A DNA stretch of 64,000 nucleotides from Diaporthe sp. PMI_573. Taxonomy: Eukaryota; Ascomycota; Sordariomycetes; Diaporthales; Diaporthaceae. Shown here one piece after another: positions 50,801-60,605 of this stretch (the first letter of the stretch is position 1; each line of letters opens with the position of its first letter). The stretch lies in contig JAJTUP010000001.1 of assembly GCA_021399435.1 (NCBI GenBank), positions 3,596,001 through 3,660,000 of the forward strand, written 5' to 3'. Made by a program: the position numbers and the translations under genes. Below the pieces are notes generated by a model that did no database searches, was not told the origin of the DNA, and was given only the letters and a program-made list of their open reading frames with translations.

Positions 50801-51829
50801 AGCTCCGCCGCACCTGGTGAGGAAGGCTTGTCGGGTCGGGGTTGTCTAGGTTGGGCCGCACATATTATGTTGGTGAAAGCTGGATCACTGGTTGTCGGGT
50901 CGTGTTTTGCACAATTAATTACTGGCACCTCTGGGGCCTCTGAAGTCTGTTCTGGGGTGGAAGAGTCTGGGCTCAGATGATGGGCGAGATACGGTTAATA
51001 AGCTGGAGGGATGACGGAAGTCGAGGCGAGGGCCGCCAAGCCATTCGATCCGACCGCTTAGCAGCCCAACACACACAGTACGGCATGTCTATCCTGCTCC
51101 TCAACAGCCACCACAAGGTGTGAAAATAGCTAGAAAGGGGGATCCCTTGGATCATATGCAGAAAATGCAAGTGATTCAAATCAATGATCAACAACTCGGG
51201 GCAGCCGCCGCACTCGAGTGCTAAGCTATTATTTATGATTATAACTAGTAACAGTGTCAGGGTGCATGGCCGGCTGTGTACACTGTTCACATTTGAGTTA
51301 CATGTCTCTTAAGCAGGGTCCGTCGTGGCTCAAATGTTCTCCTGTCGAGGCGGACCAGTCCCGTATGATCTCGTCTACGCTTGGCCGTGGGAAGCCCTAA
51401 GGATGGCCGCCCATGTCGCCCAGGTCGATAAGGATGAGTCGGTGCCAGTACTCTAAGGATCAGTGCTTGTACAAGGACCTTTTGGTCCTAGGAAACAGCT
51501 CCGGTGCAAAGCTTGGCCGTGAGAGGGCTGAGCCGACCACACCGCTTGCAATGAGCCAAAAAAGATATTGCGAGGTAATAGCCTAGGCAATGTCTAGTTG
51601 GTACTTGCCCGGTACCTGGCACCCTGGGTTCCTAGGTAGTCTGGAGGCGATGGATGGAGGGGCAGAGGTACAGGCGGTTTACACAGTCACACCCCACCTG
51701 TCCACATTCGGAGGACCCCTCGCTCTGACTCAAAACGGCCGGAGCAGTATTTTAGACCTACAACGCGCCCAGATAATCTGCCCGCCCCCTCGAGTACAAT
51801 CCGCTCGTTTACACCCCATAGTCGACGAG
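50801..51829. promoter_or_regulatory. Divergent promoter region, DUF1746 gene / frs2
   Basis: About 1 kb. A TTCCTAGGTAG motif lies at ~51629-51639 and TGACTCA at 51726-51732. Minus-strand ORF 51290-50973 (105 aa) begins with a hydrophobic stretch but has no other sign of being a gene. Confidence 0.45.
51726..51732 (+). promoter_or_regulatory. CPC1/Gcn4 site TGACTCA upstream of frs2
   Basis: A perfect TGACTCA palindrome 98 bp before the frs2 ATG. This is the consensus for Gcn4/CPC1, the activator of amino-acid-biosynthesis and tRNA-synthetase genes in starvation. Confidence 0.55.
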
Positions 51830-53406
51830 ATGGCGTCGTCCGGCGATCTCCCTTCGGAGATCCTCCTTGCATTGTCCAAGTCCGACCCAATTCTGTCCCA
51901 AGAAGCCTTCCCCAATGCCACCTTCGCAGAAGTCAAGGCAGCTCTCGACAAACTTGCGTCACGGTCTATGGTTACCTACCAAACGATAGAGAACGACGAA
52001 GCAACCCTGGAGCCCGAGGCAGAGGGCATTGTCGCCAATGGTAGTCACGAGGCAAGAGTCTTTGAGGCGTTGCGACAGGCTGTTGAGGGCCTCACTGTCC
52101 AGGACCTCGAGAAGACCATTGGTGACAAGAACGTCACAAAGGTCGGCCAGGGGAAAGCCTTCAAGGAGAAGTGGATTGCGAAAACTAGCGATGGCAGGCT
52201 CAAGGCCTCTGTGAGTACCTTCAACTTGCCACCAATGGAGGGCTCGACCCTGACTGTCTGCAGGCCGACTCGATCAAAGACACGACGAGGGAACAGCTCA
52301 AGACTATTCAAGAGACGAAAACCTTCCCCGACGCCAAAATTCTCAACGATCTGAAGAAGCGTAAGCTGGTTAAGATGCAGAAAGTCATCCACTTCAGGAT
52401 ACAAAAGGGCGAGAAGTTTGCATTGGAGATCGCCAAGGAGGAGACGGACCTCACGGCGGACATGCTGCACTCTGGCGCATGGAAGACCGCAACCTTCAAA
52501 CCATACAACTTCAAGGCCCTCGGGGCGGACCAACGTGCGGGAGCTCTGCACCCGCTGAACAAGGTGCGATCCGAGTTCCGGCAGATCTTCTTCGACATGG
52601 GCTTCGAGGAGATGCCGACCAACAAATTCGTCGAGTCCGGCTTCTGGAACTTCGACGCGCTGTTCGTGCCACAGCAGCATCCTGCCCGAGATCTGCAAGA
52701 CACCTTCTACATTTCGGACCCGAAACAAGCAGATATGCCCCGAGCGACTGGGCCAGACGACAAGGCCGATTACAAGACGTACGTGGAGAACATCAGGGCG
52801 GTGCACGAGAACGGAAAGTTCGGTTCCATTGGCTACAGATACCCTTGGTCGGAGGATGAGTCAAAGAGGCTGGTCCTGCGGACGCACACGACCGCCATCT
52901 CGACAGCTGTGCTGCACAAGCTAGCCCAACAAAAGGGTCCCGACGGACGGCCACCACCAGCAAAGTATTTCTCGATCGACAGAGTCTTCCGGAACGAGTC
53001 AGTCGATGCGACTCACTTGGCAGAATTCCACCAGGTAGAAGGTGTCGTAGCCGACTACGGGCTGACACTGGGAGGCCTGATGGCTTTCATGGAGGATTTC
53101 TTCAAGAGGATGGGCATCACAGACCTGAAGTTCAAGCCTGCGTACAACCCTTACACCGAGCCCAGCATGGAGATCTTCAGCTACCACAAGGGCCTGAACA
53201 AGATCGTCGAAATCGGCAACAGCGGTATGTTCCGGCCGGAGATGCTGGAGCCCATGGGTCTGCCCAAGGACATGCGGGTATACGGCTTTGGGTTGAGCTT
53301 GGAGAGACCGACCATGATCAAGTACGGCATCTCGAACATCCGCGAGCTGCTGGGACACAAGGTAGACCTGAACTTCATCGAGCGGAATCCGGCTGTCCGT
53401 TTCTAG
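51830..53406 (+). CDS. frs2: Cytosolic phenylalanyl-tRNA synthetase alpha subunit
   Basis: Two exons, 51830-52210 and 52264-53406 (intron 53 nt, GT-AG), give 507 aa. The alpha subunit carries the class II catalytic core of the alpha2beta2 enzyme that charges tRNA-Phe. The N-terminal ~130 residues contain winged-helix DNA-binding-like modules ([40 protein letters not shown]). Then [20 protein letters not shown] (motif 1 region), [20 protein letters not shown], motif 2 in [20 protein letters not shown], and motif 3 in [20 protein letters not shown]. It ends ERNPAVRF. The first ATG in the clear context GACGAGATGGCG was taken; the frame is open upstream but has no family similarity. The gene has a TGACTCA site upstream. 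Confidence 0.95.
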
Positions 53407-53595
53407 ACGTGGGAACGGGGCGCGGCAGCATCAGAGATAGAAATTTCAAGAAATCACGAGTGCATGTCACAGGAGATGAAATAATGGGCTAGAAGGATAC
53501 ATGCCGACTGAGGAACAAAAGTTTGGAGTCTGGCTCCGTGTCGATTACAATTCTCTAAACTTTGGCAAACACACTTTTGAGGCCCTCGAGCATTC

Positions 53596-54066
53596 TCATG
53601 CCATCGCCGCAGCAGCTTCCCTGAAGCTGCCAACCAAATTCCTCCTGGGGTCGGTCTTGATGATTGTGACATCCCCGTGCAGCGGCTCGTCATCCTCCTC
53701 GTCCGTTGAAAGCGAGCCGTCGACAGAGGCACAGGTAATCTCGCTGTTGACCTTGGTGAGCAAGAACTGGTACTGCGCCTGGCGGTCTCGCACGCCCCCT
53801 GGCTCGCGCCGGGGATACGCGCCGGGTGTTGTTGTGTCGTATATATCAGCCATGCCGTCTGAGGTTCGGGCGACGACCCGCTGGAGGGCCTCAGTCTCAC
53901 GCTGAGCGCGTGCATGGTCACTGTGCGGTGCCATCTGTGGCTCCGCAAAGCTGCCGTAGTGCATGCCATTCGGCACGCTAAAGAGCAGAGGCCCGGACTC
54001 AACCTCGTCCTGCTCGACAGGGTCTTGTGGTTGGCCACCGCCCAGGCATGATGCGCAAATACCCAT
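53596..54066 (-). CDS. LAMTOR1/Meh1(Ego1)-like lipid-anchored protein
   Basis: A single exon of 156 aa from the ATG at 54066. The N-terminus MGICASCLGG gives Gly2 for myristoylation after Met removal and Cys4 and Cys7 for palmitoylation, the dual anchor of vacuolar/late-endosomal membrane scaffold proteins. Then GPLLFSVPNGMHYGSFAEPQ and the helical ETEALQRVVARTSDGMADIY, like the LAMTOR1 helix, followed by FLLTKVNSEI and an acidic stretch. Yeast Meh1/Ego1 and animal LAMTOR1 anchor the EGO/Ragulator complex that recruits Rag GTPases and TORC1 to the vacuole or lysosome. Similarity is by architecture and short motifs only. The longer start at 54105 would bury the lipidation site and is unlikely. 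Confidence 0.65.
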   Translation of the reverse strand: MGICASCLGGGQPQDPVEQDEVESGPLLFSVPNGMHYGSFAEPQMAPHSDHARAQRETEALQRVVARTSDGMADIYDTTTPGAYPRREPGGVRDRQAQYQFLLTKVNSEITCASVDGSLSTDEEDDEPLHGDVTIIKTDPRRNLVGSFREAAAAMA

Positions 54067-54674
54067 GGTATATATGCGCACGAGAAGAGAATGCGGAGAA
54101 TACACAAAGAGATAGTGTTGGTGCAGGTCGGTGCGTAGACGGCGTGTATTTCGAAGGGGGTTGGTTTAATTTGTTATCCTCACGCGGAGGCTAGATCCCG
54201 GATCGAGTGGTGCGGGTGCGTAAAAGGGGACAAAAGGAGGGAAGTGGTTTAGCACGGATTATGCACAGTCTGTGTGCATCGCCAATCGAGGTAAGTTTCG
54301 TTCTTGAAGGAGAAAGATGCCCCAAGAACAGAAAGACTTCTCGCGAGCATTGGCCAAGAGATAGATTGCAGTGGTACGTAATGGCAGCGGGGAATGGATC
54401 CGAGGGTTCAATCAACTCAATTGATCGAGAGGGAGAGAATACCGATGCTTTTATCAACCCCACGAGCTCTCCGTGGACACACAGCCTGACAGCTTCTTGC
54501 CAATGCTTGGGAAAGCGAGGCAGGTCAAAGATCGACGGTCATTCCTGGTGGGAGAGCTACTGCAGGCTGCATGCCAGATGCAAATATCTGCCGTGACGGG
54601 ATACTTGTTACTAAAGGACTGTGGCTGCCCGAATCGACCCTGTTCTGCCAGAACCTAATCCAAGGTGAAAATAA

Positions 54675-54698
54675 GAGTCATTGAGACGCCAGAGTCAT
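54675..54698 (-). promoter_or_regulatory. Two ATGACTC (CPC1/Gcn4 half-consensus) sites upstream of cpa2
   Basis: GAGTCAT at 54675-54681 and 54692-54698 reads ATGACTC on the minus strand, seven of the nine consensus bases. They lie ~640 bp before cpa2 and ~610 bp before the Meh1-like gene, so the target is ambiguous. Confidence 0.35.
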
Positions 54699-55234
54699 CT
54701 CCCTCCGGGCATCGTCATTTCCCCATGCTTCGATCCAGTCTGGCGGAGCCGATGGGCGGGACTTCCCATGGCCGAAAACGTGTGGCTCCTACCTCGGAGC
54801 CCCGTTGCACGAGAGACTCAAATTTTTTCTCGACCAAACTATGTATGTCTGCCCGCGCCCCCCAATGCAGGCTGCATTGGCTTGCAGTCCCTAGTCAAGA
54901 CGTGCCCGTGTGTATGGATGGGCGGAACTGGCGCGTTCCTCTAATGCACTGGGATGACACCCGGGGCGGTGCCGCATTACACTGGTTGATAGATTGTCGC
55001 AGCAGGAGGCTGGTGCGGGACCAAACGGGGTGGGAGGAAAATCGGGGACCTTGGAAAGTTTGGACAGGGGAGCTCCCAACTCGGCCCTGGATCCTGACTG
55101 ATAGGGCGAGCTCGGTGCATGCTAGCATCTTATCAGCCCCGCCAGAAAAAAGAAACCCCCCGGGGTTCACATGTCCCTGGTGTGATTCACACCCTCACTT
55201 TTTCGAATTCAACTCGATAACTTTGTCAATTGGG

Positions 55235-55240
55235 TATAAA
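55235..55240 (+). promoter_or_regulatory. TATA box of cpa2
   Basis: TATAAA, 98 bp before the cpa2 ATG, followed by a leader without any upstream ATG. Confidence 0.55.
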
Positions 55241-55337
55241 GAGGACGGAAAGGGTTACCAGAGCTGCAATTGGGTAACAGCGCCCAGTGTCGTCGCCGTC
55301 CTCGTCCCTTTCTACACCCAAAACTCCTTCACACATC

Positions 55338-58300
55338 ATGGCGCCGATCGCGCTGGCAGCTCGAACGCCTGCCCTCCTCCGAAACAGTACTCGACGGCTC
55401 CCAGTCACTGCCACCCACTCAATCAGGAACTTCACAGTCGCAACCTCCAATGCCTCTGCCAGGTTACAGGCCCAGGCCCAGCAGCTCGTCCAGCAGCGGT
55501 CCTTCCTGACCAGCGCCCGCTGTCTGGCCGCCGCGGCCACTCAGTCCGCGCCAAACCCCAAGGCGTACCTTGAGAGCGGCGTGGTCAAGCCCAAGGAGAA
55601 TGTGGACGTGAAGAAGGTCCTCGTCATCGGATCTGGCGGTCTCGCCATTGGCCAGGCCGGAGAGTTCGACTACTCAGGTTCGTCACTCAGATCATGAGAT
55701 CGTGGGGAGCTCTACTGGTTGAGCCAGATGAGTCACACGACATAGCACGAGAAGAACTTGAACACTGACATGATATATCCATTATGCAGGATCTCAGGCT
55801 CTGAAAGCCCTCAAGGAAGCTGGGGTTGCTTCTGTTCTGATCAACCCCAACATTGCAACCATCCAGACGAACCACTTCATCGCGGATGAAATATACTACC
55901 GTAAATACCTTCCCCGAATACGCCGAGCACCATTCACTCATCCCTCATGACTTTCATGCGCGCCATGCCTTCTTTCGAACATGTAACGGTTATGAAATCC
56001 CACAGGGTAGGTGCTAACGCCTTGTGTAGTTCCGGTCACCCCTGAATACGTCACATACGTTATCGAGCGTGAGCGCCCCGATGGCATATTTCTCTCCTTC
56101 GGTGGGCAGACGGCCCTGAACTTGGGTGTTCAGATGCAGAAAATGGGAATCTTTGAGAAATATGGCGTAAAGGTCCTGGGAACCAGTGTCAGAACCCTCG
56201 AGCTCAGTGAGGATCGTGATCTCTTTGCGAGGGCCCTGGATGAGATCAACATCCCCATCGCCAAATCTGTCGCCGTCAACACGATCGAGGAAGCACTGGA
56301 TGCTGCGAAGCAGATCGGCTACCCCATTATTGTCAGAGCAGCGTATGCTCTGGGTGGTCTTGGATCAGGTTTCGCCAACAACGAGGAGGAGCTCCGCAAC
56401 ATGGCTGCTCGCTCACTGACGCTGTCCCCGCAAATCCTCGTCGAGAAATCTCTCAAGGGCTGGAAAGAAGTGGAATACGAAGTCGTCCGCGACGCCCAGA
56501 ACAACTGCATCACTGTCTGCAACATGGAGAACTTCGACCCCTTGGGTGTCCACACTGGAGACTCTATCGTTGTCGCGCCTAGTCAGACTCTCAGTGATGA
56601 GGAGTATCACATGCTTCGATCGGCGGCTATCAAGATCGTTCGCCACTTGGGCGTCGTTGGCGAGTGTAATGTCCAATACGCTCTGCAGCCGGACGGCCTG
56701 GATTACCGTGTGATCGAGGTCAACGCCCGTCTCTCTCGATCTTCCGCTCTTGCATCTAAAGCCACGGCCTATCCATTAGCATACACTGCGCAAGTCTTTT
56801 CCTTTTATAGTTCCCCGCCCGTGGTGTAGCTACTAACATCAAGCAGGGCCAAGATCGGTCTTGGGCACAGCTTGCCTGAGCTCCCCAATGTCGTGACAAA
56901 GACCACTACTGCCAACTTCGAGCCTTCTCTTGACTATATCGTCACCAAAATCCCTCGATGGGATCTTTCCAAGTTCCAACACGTAAAGCGCGACATTGGC
57001 AGCGCTATGAAGTCTGTTGGAGAGGTCATGGCTATCGGCCGGACCTTCGAGGAATCTTTCCAGAAAGCTATCCGCCAGGTCGATCCCAAGTTCGTTGGCT
57101 TCCAGGGTGACAAATTCGAGGATCTGGACTTTGAGCTCCAAAATCCCTCTGATCGCCGATGGCTCGCTGTTGGCCAAGCCATGCTTCACGAGAACTACTC
57201 CGTTGAGAAGGTCCACGAGCTCACCAAGATTGACAAGTGGTTCCTTCACAAGCTGCAAAACATCGTTGACATGACCAAGGAGCTCCAAGCTATCGGCAGC
57301 CTCGAGGGTCTGAAGAAAGACATCGTGCACAAGGCTAAGAAGCTGGGTTTCTCGGACAGGCAGATCGCAAACGCCGTCAACAGCACTGAAGACAAGGTGC
57401 GCAGTCTTCGTCTCGAATACGGCATCCGGCCGTGGGTCAAGAGGATCGACACACTTGCCGCGGAGTTCCCTGCAGACACAAACTACCTCTACACCACTTA
57501 CAACGCCTCCACTCACGACGTCACGTTTGAAGACAAGGGCACTGTCGTCCTGGGAAGTGGAGTGTACCGTATCGGTAGCTCCGTGGAGTTCGATTGGTGT
57601 GCTGTGAGCGCCACACAAGCTCTCCGTAAGATGGGGCACAAGACGGTTATGGTTAATTACAATCCGGAGACGTCAGTGCCAATCTTCTCCTTTCATAATT
57701 CCCCGTCTGTCAAGTTTTGGGATGTTCCAGAACGCAACGCTTCAGTTCAGGCTCCTCAGCAGGTGACTAACACGTGACAGGTACTCGACTGACTTCGATA
57801 CTGCTGACAAGCTGTATTTTGAAGAGCTCAGCTACGAGAGGGTGATGGACATCTACGAGCTCGAGAACTCCAGCGGTGTAGTGGTCTCAGTTGGAGGCCA
57901 GCTTCCTCAAAATATAGCCTTGCGCCTCCAGGAGACTGGGAAAGCCAACGTTCTCGGCACAGATCCCAAGGACATTGATAAGGCTGAGGACCGTCAGAAA
58001 TTCTCTGCGATCCTGGACAGCATTGGTCTCGACCAGCCTGCATGGAAAGAGTTGACCTCTGTTCAGGAGGCTGAGCGGTTTGCAGAGCAAGTCGGCTATC
58101 CCGTGCTTGTCAGGCCTTCCTATGTCCTATCCGGAGCCGCGATGACTGTGATCAGGAGCAAGGATGAGCTCAAGGATAAGCTCGAGGCTGCTAGCAACGT
58201 ATCTCCCGACCACCCGGGTAAGCACCATTGTTCTCCTTTTACGACCCCCCTTCTTCGTTTACTAACACGCCTAAGTCGTTATCTCGAAATTTATTGAAGG

Positions 58301-59450
58301 TGCGCAAGAGATTGATGTCGACGGCGTCGCTTCCGGGGGCAAGCTTATTGTGCATGCCGTGAGTGAGCACGTCGAGCAAGCAGGTGTTCACTCGGGTGAT
58401 GCGACTCTTGTTCTGCCTCCCCAGTCTCTCGATGACAAGATCATGGCACGGGTTAAGGAAATCGCCGAGAAGGTCGCGAAGGCTTGGAAGATCACTGGGC
58501 CTTTCAACATGCAGATCATCAAGGCGCAGGACCCTGAGGGTGGCGAGGATCAGCTCAAGATCATCGAGTGCAACCTGCGTGCCTCTCGATCCTTCCCATT
58601 CGTCAGCAAGGTTCTCGGAACAAACTTCATCGACGTGGCTACCAAGGCGCTCGTCGGTGAGCAGGTACCAGATCCCACCGACCTGATGGCTGTCAAGCGC
58701 GACTACCTCGCCACCAAGGTTCCCCAGTTCTCGTGGACCCGTCTTGCCGGCGCCGACCCCTTCCTTGGCGTTGAGATGGCTTCTACAGGTGAAATGGCTT
58801 GCTTCGGCAAGGACCTTGTCGATGCCTACTGGGCCAGCATGCAATCTGCAATGAACTTCCGCATGCCAGAGCCGGGCGAGGGTCTTCTCTTCGGCGGTGA
58901 GCTGAAGAAGGAGTGGCTTACTAAGATCGTGGACTTTTTGAGCCCTCTCGGTTACAAGTTGTTTGCCGCGGACAACGAGGTGAAGCAATTCATTGAGTCG
59001 ACGTCCAAGAACAAGGTGACCGTTGAAGTGATCGAATTCCCCAAGGAGGACAAGCGGGCCCTTCGTGAGGTGTTCAAGAAGTATGATATCCGCGGCGTGT
59101 TCAACCTCGCCCTGGCCAGGGGAAAGACCACGATGGATGTGGACTACGTGTAAGCAATGTTCTCCTCCTTTTGTGGCTCCCCTTCTTTGATATTTTGAGA
59201 TTGACACGTACTAGGATGAGACGGAATGCTGTTGATTTCGGCGTGCCGCTTTTCATGGAGCCACAGGTGAGTTCTAATCCCCAGCAGAATAGTCCCCCTC
59301 TTCTAGGTGAGACAAGCATGCTGACTGTGCCGTGACAACCAGACTGCGATCCTGTTCGCCCAGTGCATGAGCGAGAAGCTGCCCAGGCCTGAGGGCATCC
59401 CATCTGAGGTCCGTCGGTGGTCTGAGTTCCTCAAGGGCAAGCCTTTGTAG
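55338..59450 (+). CDS. cpa2: Arginine-specific carbamoyl-phosphate synthase, large subunit, mitochondrial
   Basis: Eight exons (55338-55677, 55790-55900, 56030-56789, 56847-57671, 57781-58217, 58276-59149, 59215-59266, 59343-59450) give 1168 aa. With the glutaminase small subunit it makes carbamoyl phosphate for arginine synthesis (arg-3 in Neurospora). Residues 1-70 are Arg/Ala/Ser-rich without acids, a mitochondrial presequence. [20 protein letters not shown] starts the first half (ATP-grasp: [40 protein letters not shown]). The second half repeats it ([32 protein letters not shown]). The end is the MGS-like domain, [13 protein letters not shown]. Introns are 112, 129, 57, 109, 58, 65 and 76 nt; intron 3 (56790-56846) begins GCAAGT and ends AG, the only join giving AYTAAKIGLG. 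An ATG-free leader and a TATA box precede it. Confidence 0.95.
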
Positions 59451-59929
59451 ATGATCAGGTCTAGATGGGTGGAATGGTAAAGGCCAATAAAAAAAAGGCA
59501 CAGGATATTTCTTGGGGGGCGTTCATAGGTCTTGCTAGTTCTGTTTTACTTGTGTGGTTACATGAAAATAAGCTGTGGCATCTGAAATGATCAGAAAATC
59601 AAGATATCACTCTGTCTTCCCTGCTCCATAGGAGCTTAGGAAGCGTGAGGACTTCAGGGCAGCTAGGTTAACCACTGGTGGATTGTGTGCTTGGGAGCCA
59701 AGGCGGTCTTAAAAGTCTCTTTCAATCGAATACCACTAAAAATCATTTCCAACAGAGCAAACAGGTGTATCAGGTGTGTAACCACCTCTTCTGATACCTT
59801 CTTTTAGAGTTCTAAGTGAGGAGATATTCTATTAACATTCCTCTACCATGGCTTGAGCTTACTTTAGGCTTTGAGAGTGGGCAGAGTATAGCTTAGAAAT
59901 ATACTCAAAGTTTGAAGATCTATGGCTAA

Positions 59930-60044
59930 AAGAATAAGAAAAACAAAAGAGGGATGGAGAGATAAGAGGAAGAAAAGACAAAGGAATCAGAGAAGGAATG
60001 AGAGATACTAAACTCCAAAAAAAAGGGGGAAAGAGGAAGAAAAG
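59930..60044 (+). repeat. Polypurine (A/G) tract
   Basis: About 115 nt that are roughly 86% purine, largely GA- and A-rich with a run of eight A followed by five G. Low complexity, without a fixed repeat unit. Confidence 0.7.
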
Positions 60045-60052
60045 TCTTGTAA

Positions 60053-60390
60053 GATAACCTCCTATAGACGGACCTCATACATGCTATATGATAGTCTACT
60101 TTGGGATACTCTCCAACCTCCTGTGGGACAACCTCCTGTAGGACAACCTCTCTTAGGATACCCTCCTATGGGATACCCTCATGTGGGATGAGTACTAATA
60201 GGATAACCTCCAATCTCCTGTGGAATAGCCTCCAGTCGGACATCTTGTGGGAAAAGCTCCTCTCGGTCAACCAACTCCTAACAGGACACCCTGCCCGGGG
60301 ATACTACTGTCTGGTAGTACCGACCGCCACCTTCCCAGATACTCTCCTCTAGGATAGCCTAACCTCCTACAGGATACCCTCCAACATCCT
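60053..60390 (+). repeat. 15-nt repeat cluster C (largest)
   Basis: More than a dozen degenerate units such as GATAACCTCCTATAG, GGACAACCTCCTGTA, GGATACCCTCCTATG, GGATAACCTCCAATC and GGATAGCCTAACCTCC. The consensus is GGATAACCTCCTRTR, the same as clusters A and B. Confidence 0.8.
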
Positions 60391-60605
60391 TTGTAATCTT
60401 TCAATCTTTCTTCTCGAATTATTATTTTCAAGCCCTAATGACATGCAAATCAACCAAGCCAGCTTGACAGCGCTCAAATAATGAAACAATGGTTCAATTT
60501 AATCAAACTAATGCTACTTACGCCACTAACGTACCACCAACGGTTGCTGATCTATCAATGCAGTCTCCCAGCCCAAATTCCATCGCTGATGGGCCACAAA
60601 GGCAC

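Larger units (their letters stand above)
54067..55337. promoter_or_regulatory. Divergent promoter, Meh1-like gene / cpa2
   Basis: 1271 bp. It contains two ATGACTC sites (GAGTCAT on the plus strand) at 54675-54681 and 54692-54698 and a TATAAA box at 55235-55240. The 302-codon plus-strand frame 54665-55573 runs through this promoter and into cpa2 exon 1 in a wrong frame and is not a gene. Confidence 0.5.
59451..60605. other. Convergent 3' region of cpa2 and ams1 with purine tract and repeats
   Basis: About 1.15 kb, AT-richer than the coding DNA. It contains a strongly purine-biased tract at ~59930-60044 and the largest cluster of 15-nt repeats at 60053-60390 (separate entries). No coding sequence is supported. 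Confidence 0.5.

Noticed and set aside
50973..51290. 105-codon minus-strand frame with a hydrophobic N-terminus
   Set aside because: No homology, poor composition, and it lies in a promoter region; the signal-peptide-like start can arise by chance in AT-rich sequence.
54665..55573. 302-codon plus-strand open frame
   Set aside because: It crosses the cpa2 TATA box and start codon in another frame, has no domain-like composition, and loses to the well-supported cpa2 exon 1.
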